A stretch of DNA of 64,000 bases, taken from positions 2,274,727 through 2,338,726 of the forward strand of contig NZ_JH719942.1 in assembly GCF_000275825.1 (NCBI RefSeq), written 5' to 3'. Under the pieces are notes generated by a model, which was given only the letters and a program-made list of their open reading frames with translations, made no database searches and was not told the origin of the DNA. The translations under genes were made by a program, and so were the position numbers. This stretch comes from Saprospira grandis DSM 2844. Lineage in GTDB: Bacteria > Bacteroidota > Bacteroidia > Chitinophagales > Saprospiraceae. This document shows positions 17,088-25,469 of this stretch, piece after piece; positions within the stretch are counted from its first letter, which is position 1; each line of letters begins with the position of its first letter.

Positions 17088-17297
17088 GGCGCGCAGCGCC
17101 TCGGCTGAGGGATGGGCAGCAGTGGCCCAAAGGGCCAGACCCAGCCGCCAAAGGCGGCGCAGGGCCGAGCGAAGAGCGAGCTGCGATACAGCCCGACCCG
17201 CCCGATAATTCATGAGGGTTTCCACCCTCATTTTGTATTGCTTCGCAAAGCGATACCGCTTTGCGCTGGGTTTCAACCCTGCGGAAGGGGCAGCCCC
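17088..17297 (-). repeat. GC-rich structured repeat with expanded head hairpin
   Basis: Hairpins GGCCC-AAA-GGGCC and GCCGCC-AAA-GGCGGC flank CAGACCC. The head hairpin is enlarged by about 65 bp (17208-17275) containing smaller hairpins GAGGGTTTCCACCCTC and CGCAAAGCG-ATAC-CGCTTTGCG, before closing at GGGGCAGCCCC. Confidence 0.85.
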
Positions 17298-17512
17298 AAA
17301 ATAGAAGTACATAAAATATTAACTTAGTTTACATAAAATTAACCCAAAGTAAATTTGGTGTTCCTGTGTTTTTGTAGTTTAATATTTGTGTTTTTAGGCT
17401 TCTTTTGCACAACTCTTTTAATCACTAGTAGGCCCTTGTTTGTAGGCATTTTTCAAAGAAAGTGAAAGCCCTATATTGAGTTAAATCTTTATCCACAAAA
17501 CAAAAAACGGGC

Positions 17513-19813
17513 ATGAAAAAACTATCCCTAGCTATTCTTGCAGTCTTCTTGACAGTAGCCGCCGCGCAGGCGCAGATTGTCATCAATGAGATTATGTACA
17601 ATCCCCCAGAAAGTGGGGCCGACTCCACAGAATTTATTGAGCTCTACAATGCGGGCACTGCTGCTGTAGATATTCAGGGCTGGCATTTTACTGCCGGTGT
17701 AGCGGACTCTGTAGATGTTTCTACCGTGATTCCTGCTGGAGGCTACTTTGTTTGGACCGTAAACGCGGCCGCTTTTCAAAACACTTATGGCCAAGCTGCT
17801 GGCCGTGAATGGGCTTCTGGTGGTTTGAGCAATGGCGGAGAAGCCATCGTTTTGGTCGATGGTGCTGGAGTTCTTATGGATTCTGTTACTTATAATGATG
17901 CCGGTAGCTGGCCTACTGCCGCTGATGGCCCTGGTCACTCTTTGGCCCTTTGCGATGCCACTACAGATAATGCCGATCCCGCAAACTGGACGGTAGATTC
18001 GACCAATACCGGACTTACCGTAGGCGGAACGGCTCTTTTTGCTAGCCCCGGCGCTGTAAATACAACCAATTGTGTAGTCAATACGACCTTGACCGTAGGC
18101 TTTGTTGGAACACAAACTTATGTAGACGAAAACGTAGGTACGGTAACAATTGATTTGACGATTCAGAACCCTAACGCTACGGCTACTACAGTAGAGGTGA
18201 GCATTGGCGCTTCTTCTACGGCTATTGCTGCTGATTATACCAACTTTAGCAGCCCCACAACCGTTACTTTTCCTGCCAATAGCACAACTAACCAAAGCTT
18301 CACGATTGATATCGTAGATGATGCCGACCAAGAAGTTTTGGAAACCATCATTTTTGAGTTGGGCAACGCAACTAACGGCGCAGTCATTGGTACAAACAAC
18401 AGCTATACAGTGAACATCAACGCTAGCGATATTGCCGCCGTTCCTGTTCCTGATGTTGTGATTACAGAAATCTTGTACGACCAAGTAGGAACCGATACCA
18501 TCGAGTTTATCGAGTTGTATAATAATGGTGCTGCTACTGCCGACTTGAGTGGCTTCTACTTTGATGGCGTTACTTATACTGTGCCTAACGGAACTACTCT
18601 TGCCGCTGGTGCTTACTGGCTGATCACTTTGGATTCTGTGGCCCTACAGGCCGTAACTGGCGTAACCGCTAACCAATGGACCTCTGGCGCATTGAGCAAT
18701 GCTGGGGAAGATATCGTTTTCTATACTATTGCTGGCGATACTGTTGATATTGTTAACTATAACGACAATGCACCTTGGCCCCTACGCGACGATAATGTCG
18801 CTATCCAACTTTCTGATGTAAATACAGATAATAACGATGCCGCCAACTGGTGCTATGCTACCAACAATGCCGGTACTACTGGCCTAGGCGATATTCTTTA
18901 TGCTACTCCCGGCGCTGCCAATACAGCCTGCGCTTCTCCTGGTGTTTATGTTTACTCTACTATCGATCAAATTGATGGACTTCTTCTTCCTGGCAATGTT
19001 CCCGCCTATGAAGGCGATAGCGTTGAGCTTCGTGGCCTAGTCTACTGCGCCGATTTCCGCTCTAGCAACGGCCTAGACTTTGCCCTAATCGAAACGGCTT
19101 CTACTAACGGTATCCGCGTCTATGCACCTGTAGATATTAACAACTACACCGTAAATGCTGGCGACTCTATCCGTGTATTTGGCCGAATCAATAACTACAA
19201 CGGTTTGTTGCAGCTATTGGCCGATAGCATCGATTTTGTAAGTGCTGGCAATGCCACGTTGAGCCCCCTAGAGGTAACTGCTCTTTCTGAAGCTACCGAA
19301 AACAAATTGATCGAAATCAATAACTTGACTTTGGTTGATCCCGCTCAATGGACAACCGGCACTGGCTTTGGCTTTGCCGTTGAAGCTACCAATGGTACCG
19401 ATACTTTTGATCTCTATATCGATAATGATGTAGATCTTTTCACACAACCCGCTCCTACTGGCGCATTCAAAGTATATGGCTTTGGTGGACAGTATGACCC
19501 CAGCATTCCGCATGATGAAGGCTATCAGTTGCTAGCTTGCAACTCTAGCATTACGCCTATTTCTAGCCTGAACTTGAGCACTCAAGCGCCTGTTCGCATC
19601 TATCCCAATCCCGCCCAAGACCGTCTATTCGTAGAGGCCGAGGCCGTTGATGCTATCCAAGTATACAACAATTTGGGCCAGTTGATGATTCGCCTAGACA
19701 ACTTGCAAGGTAATCGCCAAGAACTCAACTTGAGCCAACTAGAGGCCGGTGTATACCACCTCAATATCATCCGCAACGGACAATCTAGCAGCCAAAGCTT
19801 TATCAAGCAATAG
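17513..19813 (+). CDS. Secreted lamin-tail-domain protein with T9SS sorting domain
   Basis: 766 residues. Signal peptide MKKLSLAILAVFLTVAAAQA. First lamin-tail (LTD) domain about 21-165 (IVINEIMYNPPESGADSTEF). Calx-beta-like domain about 185-300 (VDENVGTVTIDLTIQNP through DDADQEVLETIIFEL). Second LTD about 315-475 (VVITEILYDQVGTDTIEFIE). A DUF5689/OB-like nucleotide- or metal-binding-type region runs about 480-675. The last 75 residues (RIYPNPAQDRLFVEA to the SQSFIKQ end) are a type A T9SS C-terminal domain. The protein is therefore predicted to cross the outer membrane by T9SS and be attached to the surface or released. No catalytic motif is evident, so an adhesive or structural role is more likely. 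A terminator follows. Confidence 0.88.
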   Translation: MKKLSLAILAVFLTVAAAQAQIVINEIMYNPPESGADSTEFIELYNAGTAAVDIQGWHFTAGVADSVDVSTVIPAGGYFVWTVNAAAFQNTYGQAAGREWASGGLSNGGEAIVLVDGAGVLMDSVTYNDAGSWPTAADGPGHSLALCDATTDNADPANWTVDSTNTGLTVGGTALFASPGAVNTTNCVVNTTLTVGFVGTQTYVDENVGTVTIDLTIQNPNATATTVEVSIGASSTAIAADYTNFSSPTTVTFPANSTTNQSFTIDIVDDADQEVLETIIFELGNATNGAVIGTNNSYTVNINASDIAAVPVPDVVITEILYDQVGTDTIEFIELYNNGAATADLSGFYFDGVTYTVPNGTTLAAGAYWLITLDSVALQAVTGVTANQWTSGALSNAGEDIVFYTIAGDTVDIVNYNDNAPWPLRDDNVAIQLSDVNTDNNDAANWCYATNNAGTTGLGDILYATPGAANTACASPGVYVYSTIDQIDGLLLPGNVPAYEGDSVELRGLVYCADFRSSNGLDFALIETASTNGIRVYAPVDINNYTVNAGDSIRVFGRINNYNGLLQLLADSIDFVSAGNATLSPLEVTALSEATENKLIEINNLTLVDPAQWTTGTGFGFAVEATNGTDTFDLYIDNDVDLFTQPAPTGAFKVYGFGGQYDPSIPHDEGYQLLACNSSITPISSLNLSTQAPVRIYPNPAQDRLFVEAEAVDAIQVYNNLGQLMIRLDNLQGNRQELNLSQLEAGVYHLNIIRNGQSSSQSFIKQ

Positions 19814-19836
19814 GCTTAGCGCAATGATTTAATACC

Positions 19837-19876
19837 AAAAGGTCTTCTTCCCAAAATAGGGGAGAAGGCCTTTTTC
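19837..19876 (+). terminator. Terminator after the lamin-tail gene
   Basis: Stem AAAGGTCTTCTTCCC / GGGGAGAAGGCCTTT followed by T-rich sequence. Confidence 0.75.
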
Positions 19877-19879
19877 TTT

Positions 19880-20038
19880 TGGGGCCTCCCGCAGCAAGCT
19901 GCGGGCGCTACGCTTTGGGGCTCGCAGGTCTGCTCGGCCCTTCGCTTTTTTCGCTTTGCTCAAAAAAGCTCGGTCTGGCCTTCGGCCACCCCGCCGCATC
20001 GCTAGGCCTGCGGGCCTGACGGCCCTGCAAAACGCAGA
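19880..20038 (+). repeat. GC-rich structured intergenic repeat
   Basis: Head GGGGCCTCCCGC with hairpin CCCGCAGC-AA-GCTGCGGG. The long A/T-rich hairpin GCTTTTTT...AAAAAAGC lies between GGCCCTTC and GGTCTGG. GGCC-TTC-GGCC follows. Tail CCTGCAAAACGCAG. Confidence 0.85.
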
Positions 20039-20126
20039 TTGGAGCATTTTTTATGCTTAAAAGCCATTGAAAAACAAAAACTTATAAAATGAGGTTATTT
20101 TTTTGTTTGTTTTTTTTGCCAAAAAG

Positions 20127-20158
20127 TTTGCAAGAACCAAAAAGCTGCCTTATATTTG
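20127..20158 (+). promoter_or_regulatory. Promoter of the first tRNA-Gly gene
   Basis: TTTG (20127-20130), 20-nt spacer, TATATTTG (20151-20158). This is a textbook Bacteroidota promoter placed about 38 bp before the mature tRNA 5' end. Confidence 0.8.
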
Positions 20159-20196
20159 CAAAGCAGTTCGGAAGAGAGTTGTTAAATATTTGATAA

Positions 20197-20272
20197 GCAG
20201 AAGTAGCTCAGCTGGTAGAGCATAACCTTGCCAAGGTTAGGGTCGCGAGTTCGAATCTCGTCTTCTGCTCCA
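20197..20272 (+). tRNA. tRNA-Gly (GCC), CCA encoded
   Basis: Acceptor GCAGAAG pairs with CTTCTGC, D-stem GCTC/GAGC, anticodon loop TTGCCAA with anticodon GCC, T-loop TTCGAAT in stem GCGAG/CTCGT. Discriminator T, then genomic CCA at 20270-20272. Confidence 0.97.
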
Positions 20273-20302
20273 AGAGAAGTTCGCAAGAGCTTCTTTTTTT
20301 TT
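20273..20302 (+). terminator. Hairpin with T run between tRNA-Gly and tRNA-Leu
   Basis: AGAAG...CTTCT stem followed by a long T tract just after the first tRNA. It would limit co-transcription with tRNA-Leu. Confidence 0.5.
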
Positions 20303-20323
20303 GGATGAACAAGAAGTTCTTTT

Positions 20324-20412
20324 GCCCGGATGGTGAAATCGGTAGACACGCAGGACTTAAAATCCTGTTGACAGTAATGTCAGTGCGGGTTCGAGCCCCG
20401 CTCCGGGCACCA
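20324..20412 (+). tRNA. tRNA-Leu (TAA), CCA encoded
   Basis: Acceptor GCCCGGA pairs with TCCGGGC. Anticodon stem CAGGA/TCCTG with loop CTTAAAA, so anticodon TAA. A long class II variable arm (TTGACAGTAATGTCA) is present, and the T-arm is GCGGG TTCGAGC CCCGC. Discriminator A, then CCA at 20410-20412. Confidence 0.97.
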
Positions 20413-20430
20413 AAAAAAGGACAAAAAAAG

Positions 20431-20461
20431 TTTGGAGTTTAAAAAAAGCGCCTTATCTTTG
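20431..20461 (+). promoter_or_regulatory. Promoter of the second tRNA-Gly gene
   Basis: TTTG (20431-20434), 19-nt spacer, TATCTTTG (20454-20461), ending 14 bp before the tRNA. Confidence 0.8.
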
Positions 20462-20475
20462 TGTCCACACAACAA

Positions 20476-20548
20476 GCAGAAGTAGCTCAGCTGGTAGAGC
20501 ATAACCTTGCCAAGGTTAGGGTCGCGAGTTCGAATCTCGTCTTCTGCT
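20476..20548 (+). tRNA. tRNA-Gly (GCC), second copy, CCA not encoded
   Basis: Mature sequence identical to the copy at 20197, including anticodon GCC. The discriminator T is followed by CAG, so the 3' CCA must be added enzymatically. Confidence 0.97.
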
Positions 20549-20565
20549 CAGGATTCTCACGATCG

Positions 20566-20597
20566 AGCAGTTTCTTTTATAGGAGCTGCTTTTTTTG
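20566..20597 (+). terminator. Terminator after the second tRNA-Gly
   Basis: Stem GCAGTTTCT / AGGAGCTGC (G-U pairs) followed by seven T. A further weak hairpin AAGCTCAA/TTGGGCTT with a T run lies at 20610-20640. Confidence 0.65.
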
Positions 20598-20660
20598 TGT
20601 CTATACTTCAAAGCTCAATCTTTAATTAGGTTGGGCTTTTTGTGTTTTGGTCCAATGAGG

Positions 20661-20818
20661 AAGGGCGCGCAGCGCCCGCCGAGGAGCGCAGCGACTGGCT
20701 GAGGGATGGGCAGCAGGGCCGCCGCAGGCGGCAGACCTAGCGGCTGAAAGCCGCGCAGGGCCGAGCAGACCTGCGAGCTGCGAGACAGCCCGACCCGCCT
20801 GCAGGGCGGGGCAGCCCC
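20661..20818 (-). repeat. GC-rich structured intergenic repeat
   Basis: Hairpins GGGCGC-GCA-GCGCCC, GCCGCC-GCA-GGCGGC, GCGGCT-GAA-AGCCGC and CCCGCC-TGCA-GGGCGGG separated by the conserved linkers GAGGGATGG, CAGACC, GGGCCGAGCAGACCTGCGAG and CAGCCCGACC. Confidence 0.88.
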
Positions 20819-20900
20819 AAAAAAATAGCCCTTAGAATAAAAAAAGAGGGAAAACCTGTAGCGGAAAGAATAAAGCGTACTTTTATAGGAAAACAGTTTT

Positions 20901-21506
20901 ATGAAATGGATTTGGATGCTATTGCTGCTCGTTTCTTTGGGTAGCTGTCAATTGAAGAAAGTGGTAGAGCGAGATGCGGAGGGAAGAAAAATCAGTCGTT
21001 ATCGGCAGCATAAGAAAACGGGAGAAATAGAGGGGCGCTACAAAGGCTTTCATGAGTCGGGGGGGATTGCTTTAATTATGCATTATAAAAAAGGGAAATT
21101 GGATGGGGCGGTAAAGACCTATTACCCCAATGGGCAGCTAGAAAGTTTGGCTTATACGGTAAAAGATCGTTATGAGGGGAAGTTTCAGTATTGGCACAGC
21201 AATGGGCAGCTCAAGCAAGAGGGCGAGTATATTAACGGTGATATAGAAGGGCCGTTGAAGACCTATTATCCCAACGGAAAGTTAAAGGAAATCGTTGAGT
21301 TTAGTGGTAGTGTAGAACATGGGGCCTATACCTTATACTATCAAGATGGAAAAATAAAGGAAGAGGGGCATTTTTTGAAAGGGCCGAATATGGATGGCCT
21401 CATTAAGCAATATGATGCGGAGGGGCAGTTGTTGCGCAAACAATCTTGTTCGGCGGGCAGTTGTGAAACCATTTGGGAGCGTAAAACAGCAAAAGATGAA
21501 GAATAA
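20901..21506 (+). CDS. MORN-like (YwqK-type) repeat lipoprotein
   Basis: 201 residues. A lipoprotein signal with lipobox LVSLGSC puts Cys at residue 16. The rest is a string of about 20-24-residue repeats with the pattern G-x-x-x-x-YYPNGQLxxxxxY and Y-x-DGKIKEEGHF, the MORN/YwqK antitoxin-like repeat. In Bacteroidota such repeats are widespread in exported proteins and need not be antitoxins. It is predicted to sit in the periplasmic or outer membrane leaflet. The next gene, porQ, starts inside this frame (11-bp overlap), so the two are translated together. A link to T9SS function is possible but only inferred from this coupling. Confidence 0.8.
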   Translation: MKWIWMLLLLVSLGSCQLKKVVERDAEGRKISRYRQHKKTGEIEGRYKGFHESGGIALIMHYKKGKLDGAVKTYYPNGQLESLAYTVKDRYEGKFQYWHSNGQLKQEGEYINGDIEGPLKTYYPNGKLKEIVEFSGSVEHGAYTLYYQDGKIKEEGHFLKGPNMDGLIKQYDAEGQLLRKQSCSAGSCETIWERKTAKDEE

Positions 21507-22542
21507 GGTATTGATTTTTTTGGGCCTATGTTTGGCCTTTTCGGGCTTGCAAGCTCAGGTAGAAGGTGGGCGCTATGTCTATGAGTTTTTAGAGTTTTCG
21601 CCATCGGCTAGGGCAACGGCTTTGGGCGGGCGTTTGCCCTCTGTACGAGACAAGGACCTGAGCTTGTCCTTTCTCAATCCGGCTGCTTTGAATGCAGAGA
21701 ACCACAACACTGTATCCTTACAGCAGAATGCTCATATTTCGGGTATTACGCATGGAACCGTGGCTTATGCCTATCATATTGCGCCCAAAAAACTGAGTTT
21801 GATGGGGAGCATAGAGCATGTGAGTTATGGTCAGTTTGAGGGCTATGATGAAGTGGGGCAGGCTACGGGCAGTTTTTCGGCCTCGGAGTTGGCTTTGGGT
21901 TTAGGGGCGAGTTATCAGGCTAGTGATAAGTGGAGCTTTGGGCTACAAGTTAAGGGGATTTTCTCTAGATATGAGGCCTATTCATCTAGAGGTTGGGCGG
22001 CTAATTTGGGCATGATTTACCAGGATACGGCCAAGCGTTTCAGTATGGGCTTTGTTTTGAAGAACATTGGCCAGCAGCTCAAAAGCTATCATCCGGATCA
22101 GGAAAAATATGCCCTGCCCTTTGATATGCAATTGGGGATTAGTCAGCAGCTCAAGTATTTGCCTTTGCGGATTTCGGTGGTGGCGCATCATTTGGACCGT
22201 TGGGATATTCGCTATGAGGACCCCGCATTGGTCCAGGAAAATAGCTTATTGGGCACGGAAGAACCGCAGAACAACGATTTTGGCGATAGCGTAGATAATT
22301 TTTTCCGACATTTGAACTTTAATCTAGAGTTTTTGCTAGGGCCTAGCCTCCGTTTGCGTTTGGGCTACGACCATTTGCGCCAAAGAGAGATGAGCATAGA
22401 AAACTTGCGTTCTTTGGCAGGATTCTCGGCAGGTATTGGCTTCAAACTCTATAAGTTTCGCTTTGATTATGGGCTGGCCAACTATCATTTAGCCGGGACC
22501 GTACATCATTTTGGCATCAGTACTCGGCTTCAAGATTTTTAA
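21496..22542 (+). CDS. porQ: Type IX secretion system protein PorQ
   Basis: With the ATG at 21496 the protein has 348 residues and a signal peptide (MKNKVLIFLGLCLAFSGLQAQ). A longer frame upstream would have no signal and would overlap the lipoprotein extensively. The N-terminal mature sequence GGRYVYEFLEFSPSARATAL with LGGRLPSVRDKDLSLSFLNP is the hallmark of PorQ, an outer-membrane beta-barrel of the PorV/FadL-like group. In T9SS, PorQ takes part with PorU, PorV and PorZ in surface attachment of cargo proteins. It fits with the T9SS cargo genes found elsewhere in this window. Confidence 0.88.
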   Translation: MKNKVLIFLGLCLAFSGLQAQVEGGRYVYEFLEFSPSARATALGGRLPSVRDKDLSLSFLNPAALNAENHNTVSLQQNAHISGITHGTVAYAYHIAPKKLSLMGSIEHVSYGQFEGYDEVGQATGSFSASELALGLGASYQASDKWSFGLQVKGIFSRYEAYSSRGWAANLGMIYQDTAKRFSMGFVLKNIGQQLKSYHPDQEKYALPFDMQLGISQQLKYLPLRISVVAHHLDRWDIRYEDPALVQENSLLGTEEPQNNDFGDSVDNFFRHLNFNLEFLLGPSLRLRLGYDHLRQREMSIENLRSLAGFSAGIGFKLYKFRFDYGLANYHLAGTVHHFGISTRLQDF

Positions 22543-22571
22543 ACAGAATTAGGAAGGCCAATAAATAAATG

Positions 22572-22579
22572 TATCTTTG
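22572..22579 (+). promoter_or_regulatory. Putative -7 box of the lpxC/fabZ operon (TATCTTTG)
   Basis: TAnnTTTG match 60 bp before the lpxC start in the gap after porQ. The -33 element is not clear. Confidence 0.45.
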
Positions 22580-22638
22580 TGGGTTGAAAAGCAACCGCAA
22601 ATGCTGCGGTATTAAAGAGACTAGCAACTTAGCAAAGC

Positions 22639-24024
22639 ATGAGAAAACAGCAGTGCCTAAAGCAGGCGGTAACAATAGTTGGAAAAGGCTTACATTCAGG
22701 GATAGATGTTGAACTTAAGATCTTGGCAGCCGAGGCTGGCCATGGTATTCAGTTTCAACGTATGGATTTGCCCGAAGCCCCTGTCATTAAGGCTGATGCC
22801 GCCAATGTTTTCAAAACTGATCGCCATACGGTAATTGGAGATGAAACCGCTTATGTAGCTACTGTAGAGCATCTGATGGCTGCTTTTTATGCTTTGGGTA
22901 TTGATAATGCTTTGGTAGAAATTAATGCTGCCGAACTCCCTATTTTAGACGGTAGTGCCCAGCCTTTTATAGAGGCCTTTAAGGCCGTTGGCCTAGAGGA
23001 ACAGGCTGCAGAAAAGCCTTTGCTTAAAATTCAGGAGCCTATTTCGGTGAAACTAGGCGAAAGCGAAATTAGTATTTACCCTGCCGAGGAACTAGAGGTG
23101 ATGGTGACCGTAGATTTTCAGTCTGCCGTTTTACCCGCTCAGTTTAGCCGCTTTAAAGCCAGCCAAGAAAGCTTTGAAGAAGCCATTGCGCCCGCTCGTA
23201 CTTTTGTTTTTTTGCATGAGCTCTCTGCGCTTTTGCAGCATGGTTTAGCCAAGGGCGGACAGCCCGATTCGGCCCTCGTTTTTGTAGAGCAACTCCCTAC
23301 TGCCAAACAAAAGGAGGCCCTAGAACAACAATATCAGCAAACTATTGATGTGCAAACTACGGGCTTGCTGCCTGGCCAAAGTCTCCGCTATAACAATGAG
23401 GCCGCCCGCCACAAATTGCTTGACCTTATGGGCGATTTGGCGCTCTTGGGTTTTGATATTGTGGGACGAATTGTGGCCCATAAACCCGGACATGGCGTTA
23501 ATAACAAAATGGCCCTAGCACTTCGCCAATTGGCCATCAAAGAACGCAAAACGAAGAACATTCCTGTCTATGACCCCAAACAGGAAGCCATCTATACTGT
23601 TGAAGATATTTTTGGGAAACTGCAACATCGTTATCCCTTTTTGCTCATTGATAAAATCATTGATCTTTCTCCCCAGCATGTGGTGGCGGTAAAGAACGTG
23701 ACCTTTAATGAGCCTTTTTTTGTTGGACACTTTCCTGGCCACCCCATTATGCCTGGTGTGCTCCAAATTGAAGCCATGGCCCAAACTGGCGGAATTTTAG
23801 TCATGGAGGCTATCGAGAACCCCCTCTCTTACGACACTTATTTCCTCAAAATTGATAAGGCCCGCTTTCGCCGGCCTGTAGTCCCTGGAGATACGCTCAT
23901 CTTCCGTCTAGACCTGATGCGCCCAATTAGAAGGGGCTTGGTCGAAATGCAAGCTAAGGCCTATGTTGGTGATAAACTAGTGGCCGAAGCCGAATTATTA
24001 GCTCAAATTATTAAGCGTAAGTAA
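22639..24024 (+). CDS. lpxC/fabZ: Bifunctional UDP-3-O-acyl-GlcNAc deacetylase / 3-hydroxyacyl-ACP dehydratase (LpxC-FabZ)
   Basis: 461 residues. Residues about 1-310 are LpxC, the zinc deacetylase that commits to lipid A synthesis. Zinc ligands are seen in VEHLMAA (His78) and in HKLLDLMGDLALLG (His and Asp), with catalytic His in HKPGHGVNNKMA. Residues about 320-461 are FabZ, the dehydratase of fatty acid elongation: HRYPFLLIDKI and GHFPGHPIMPGVLQIEAMAQ carry the active His and Glu. The fusion is characteristic of Bacteroidota and couples lipid A to fatty acid synthesis. lpxA follows after 2 bp. Confidence 0.97.
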   Translation: MRKQQCLKQAVTIVGKGLHSGIDVELKILAAEAGHGIQFQRMDLPEAPVIKADAANVFKTDRHTVIGDETAYVATVEHLMAAFYALGIDNALVEINAAELPILDGSAQPFIEAFKAVGLEEQAAEKPLLKIQEPISVKLGESEISIYPAEELEVMVTVDFQSAVLPAQFSRFKASQESFEEAIAPARTFVFLHELSALLQHGLAKGGQPDSALVFVEQLPTAKQKEALEQQYQQTIDVQTTGLLPGQSLRYNNEAARHKLLDLMGDLALLGFDIVGRIVAHKPGHGVNNKMALALRQLAIKERKTKNIPVYDPKQEAIYTVEDIFGKLQHRYPFLLIDKIIDLSPQHVVAVKNVTFNEPFFVGHFPGHPIMPGVLQIEAMAQTGGILVMEAIENPLSYDTYFLKIDKARFRRPVVPGDTLIFRLDLMRPIRRGLVEMQAKAYVGDKLVAEAELLAQIIKRK

Positions 24025-24026
24025 TC

Positions 24027-24812
24027 GTGAATCATCATCCACTAGCTGCCGTCAGTCCAAAAGCCAAAATTGGCAAAAACGTAAAAATTAGTCCTTTCGT
24101 TACCATCGAAGAGGATGTCGTTATTGGTGATGGTACCCAAATTGGCCCCAATGCCGTGATTATGTCTGGTAGCCGCATTGGCCAAAATTGCCAGATTTTT
24201 CCCGGCGCAATTATTGGCGCGGCCCCCCAAGATCTTAAATTTAAAGGCGAATACTCTACCCTAGAAGTAGGCGATAATACCATTATCCGAGAGTATTGTA
24301 CGCTCAACCGTGGTACAGCAGCTAATGAGAAAACTGTGGTGGGCAGCAATTGCCTGCTGATGGCTTATGTGCATATTGCCCACGATTGTATTGTCGGTAA
24401 CCATTGTGTGCTGGCCAATAATAGTACCTTGGCCGGGCATGTAGAGCTAGAAGATTATGTCATCCTTGGTGGCATGTCTGCTGTGCATCAGTTTACCCGA
24501 ATTGGCGCACATGCTATGCTCGGCGGTGGAGTGCTGCTCAATAAAGATGTACCTCCTTTTGTCCGGGTGGCCCATTATCCCGCCTCTTATATTGGGGTAA
24601 ATGTGATTGGCCTGAAACGAAGAGGCTTTAGCGTAGAGACTATCGAAAGTATTCAGGAAATTTATCATCAGCTTTTTGTAATTAAGCAAAGCCGAGCCGA
24701 TGCCTTAAGCAGTATCACTGCTTTGACTAGCTCTACCGAAAGAGAACAGATTCTTCAGTTTGTAGAAGGATCTGAAATCGGAATTGTTAAGGGCCTGCGC
24801 TCAAATGCTTAG
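24027..24812 (+). CDS. lpxA: UDP-N-acetylglucosamine O-acyltransferase LpxA
   Basis: 261 residues, start GTG (24027) two bases after the lpxC/fabZ stop. LpxA moves a 3-hydroxyacyl chain from ACP to UDP-GlcNAc, the first step of lipid A assembly. The N-terminal two thirds is a left-handed beta-helix of hexapeptide repeats (AKIGKNVKISPFVTIEEDVV and on). The catalytic His region is AYVHIAHDCIVGNHC near residue 115-128, followed by the HQFTRIGAHAMLGGG loop. The C-terminus is helical. Gene order lpxC/fabZ-lpxA is normal for the phylum. Confidence 0.96.
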   Translation: MNHHPLAAVSPKAKIGKNVKISPFVTIEEDVVIGDGTQIGPNAVIMSGSRIGQNCQIFPGAIIGAAPQDLKFKGEYSTLEVGDNTIIREYCTLNRGTAANEKTVVGSNCLLMAYVHIAHDCIVGNHCVLANNSTLAGHVELEDYVILGGMSAVHQFTRIGAHAMLGGGVLLNKDVPPFVRVAHYPASYIGVNVIGLKRRGFSVETIESIQEIYHQLFVIKQSRADALSSITALTSSTEREQILQFVEGSEIGIVKGLRSNA

Positions 24813-24815
24813 CCT

Positions 24816-25448
24816 ATGCTCTCCATTGATCTCCAAGATTTAGCTAAACGCTACCGATACGAATGGATTTTTAAGGGCCTCAATTATACTTTTGAGGCCA
24901 ATACCGCCTATGCTATTCGTGGACATAATGGGGCCGGAAAGTCTACGCTGCTCCAATGCCTTTCGGGCTTTCTTTCTCCCTCTGCCGGCCAATTGGTCTA
25001 TACTTATCATGGCAAGCCACTAGATAGAGAGAACGTTTTTCAATATTGCAATTATCTCGGCCCTTATGTGCAACTGATCGAGGAGCTGAGCCTGATGGAG
25101 GCCATTGATTTTCATCGACAGTTTAAACCCCTGCTGCCAGGCATTTCTCCCCAAGATCTTTTTGAGCTCTCTGGCCTGCCTAAGTCAGCCAAAAATAAAC
25201 CGATTCAGTTCTTTTCTTCAGGGATGAAACAACGCCTCAAGCTAAGTCTGGCCCTCCTAAGCGAAAGCCCACTGCTCTTACTCGATGAACCCAGTATTAC
25301 GCTAGACCGAAAAGCCGTGGCCTGGTTTCAAGACCTGCTCGAACGCTATGGCCTTCCCAATAGACTCTGTATTATTGCCTCTAATGTAGATGAGGATCTG
25401 CTGCTCTGTCAAGAACAACTGCAAATAGAAGATTTTAAAGCAAGCTAA
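24816..25448 (+). CDS. ABC transporter ATP-binding protein
   Basis: 210 residues, a compact ATPase. Walker A GHNGAGKST (about 35-43), signature FFSSGMKQRLKL (about 130-141), Walker B LLLLDEPS (about 153-160), and an H-loop replaced by a serine-like IASNVDEDLL segment where His is usual. The gene starts 3 bp after lpxA, so it belongs to the lipid A operon. No permease gene is next to it. A partner permease elsewhere, or a CcmA-like half-transporter role, is possible. Confidence 0.88.
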   Translation: MLSIDLQDLAKRYRYEWIFKGLNYTFEANTAYAIRGHNGAGKSTLLQCLSGFLSPSAGQLVYTYHGKPLDRENVFQYCNYLGPYVQLIEELSLMEAIDFHRQFKPLLPGISPQDLFELSGLPKSAKNKPIQFFSSGMKQRLKLSLALLSESPLLLLDEPSITLDRKAVAWFQDLLERYGLPNRLCIIASNVDEDLLLCQEQLQIEDFKAS

Positions 25449-25469
25449 TTATGGCTTGCTTTTTTTTAT

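Noticed and set aside
17528..18484. Long minus-strand frame opposite the lamin-tail gene
   Set aside because: Shadow frame in a Thr/Asn/Gly-rich coding region; composition is Ser/Arg/Cys-rich without structure.
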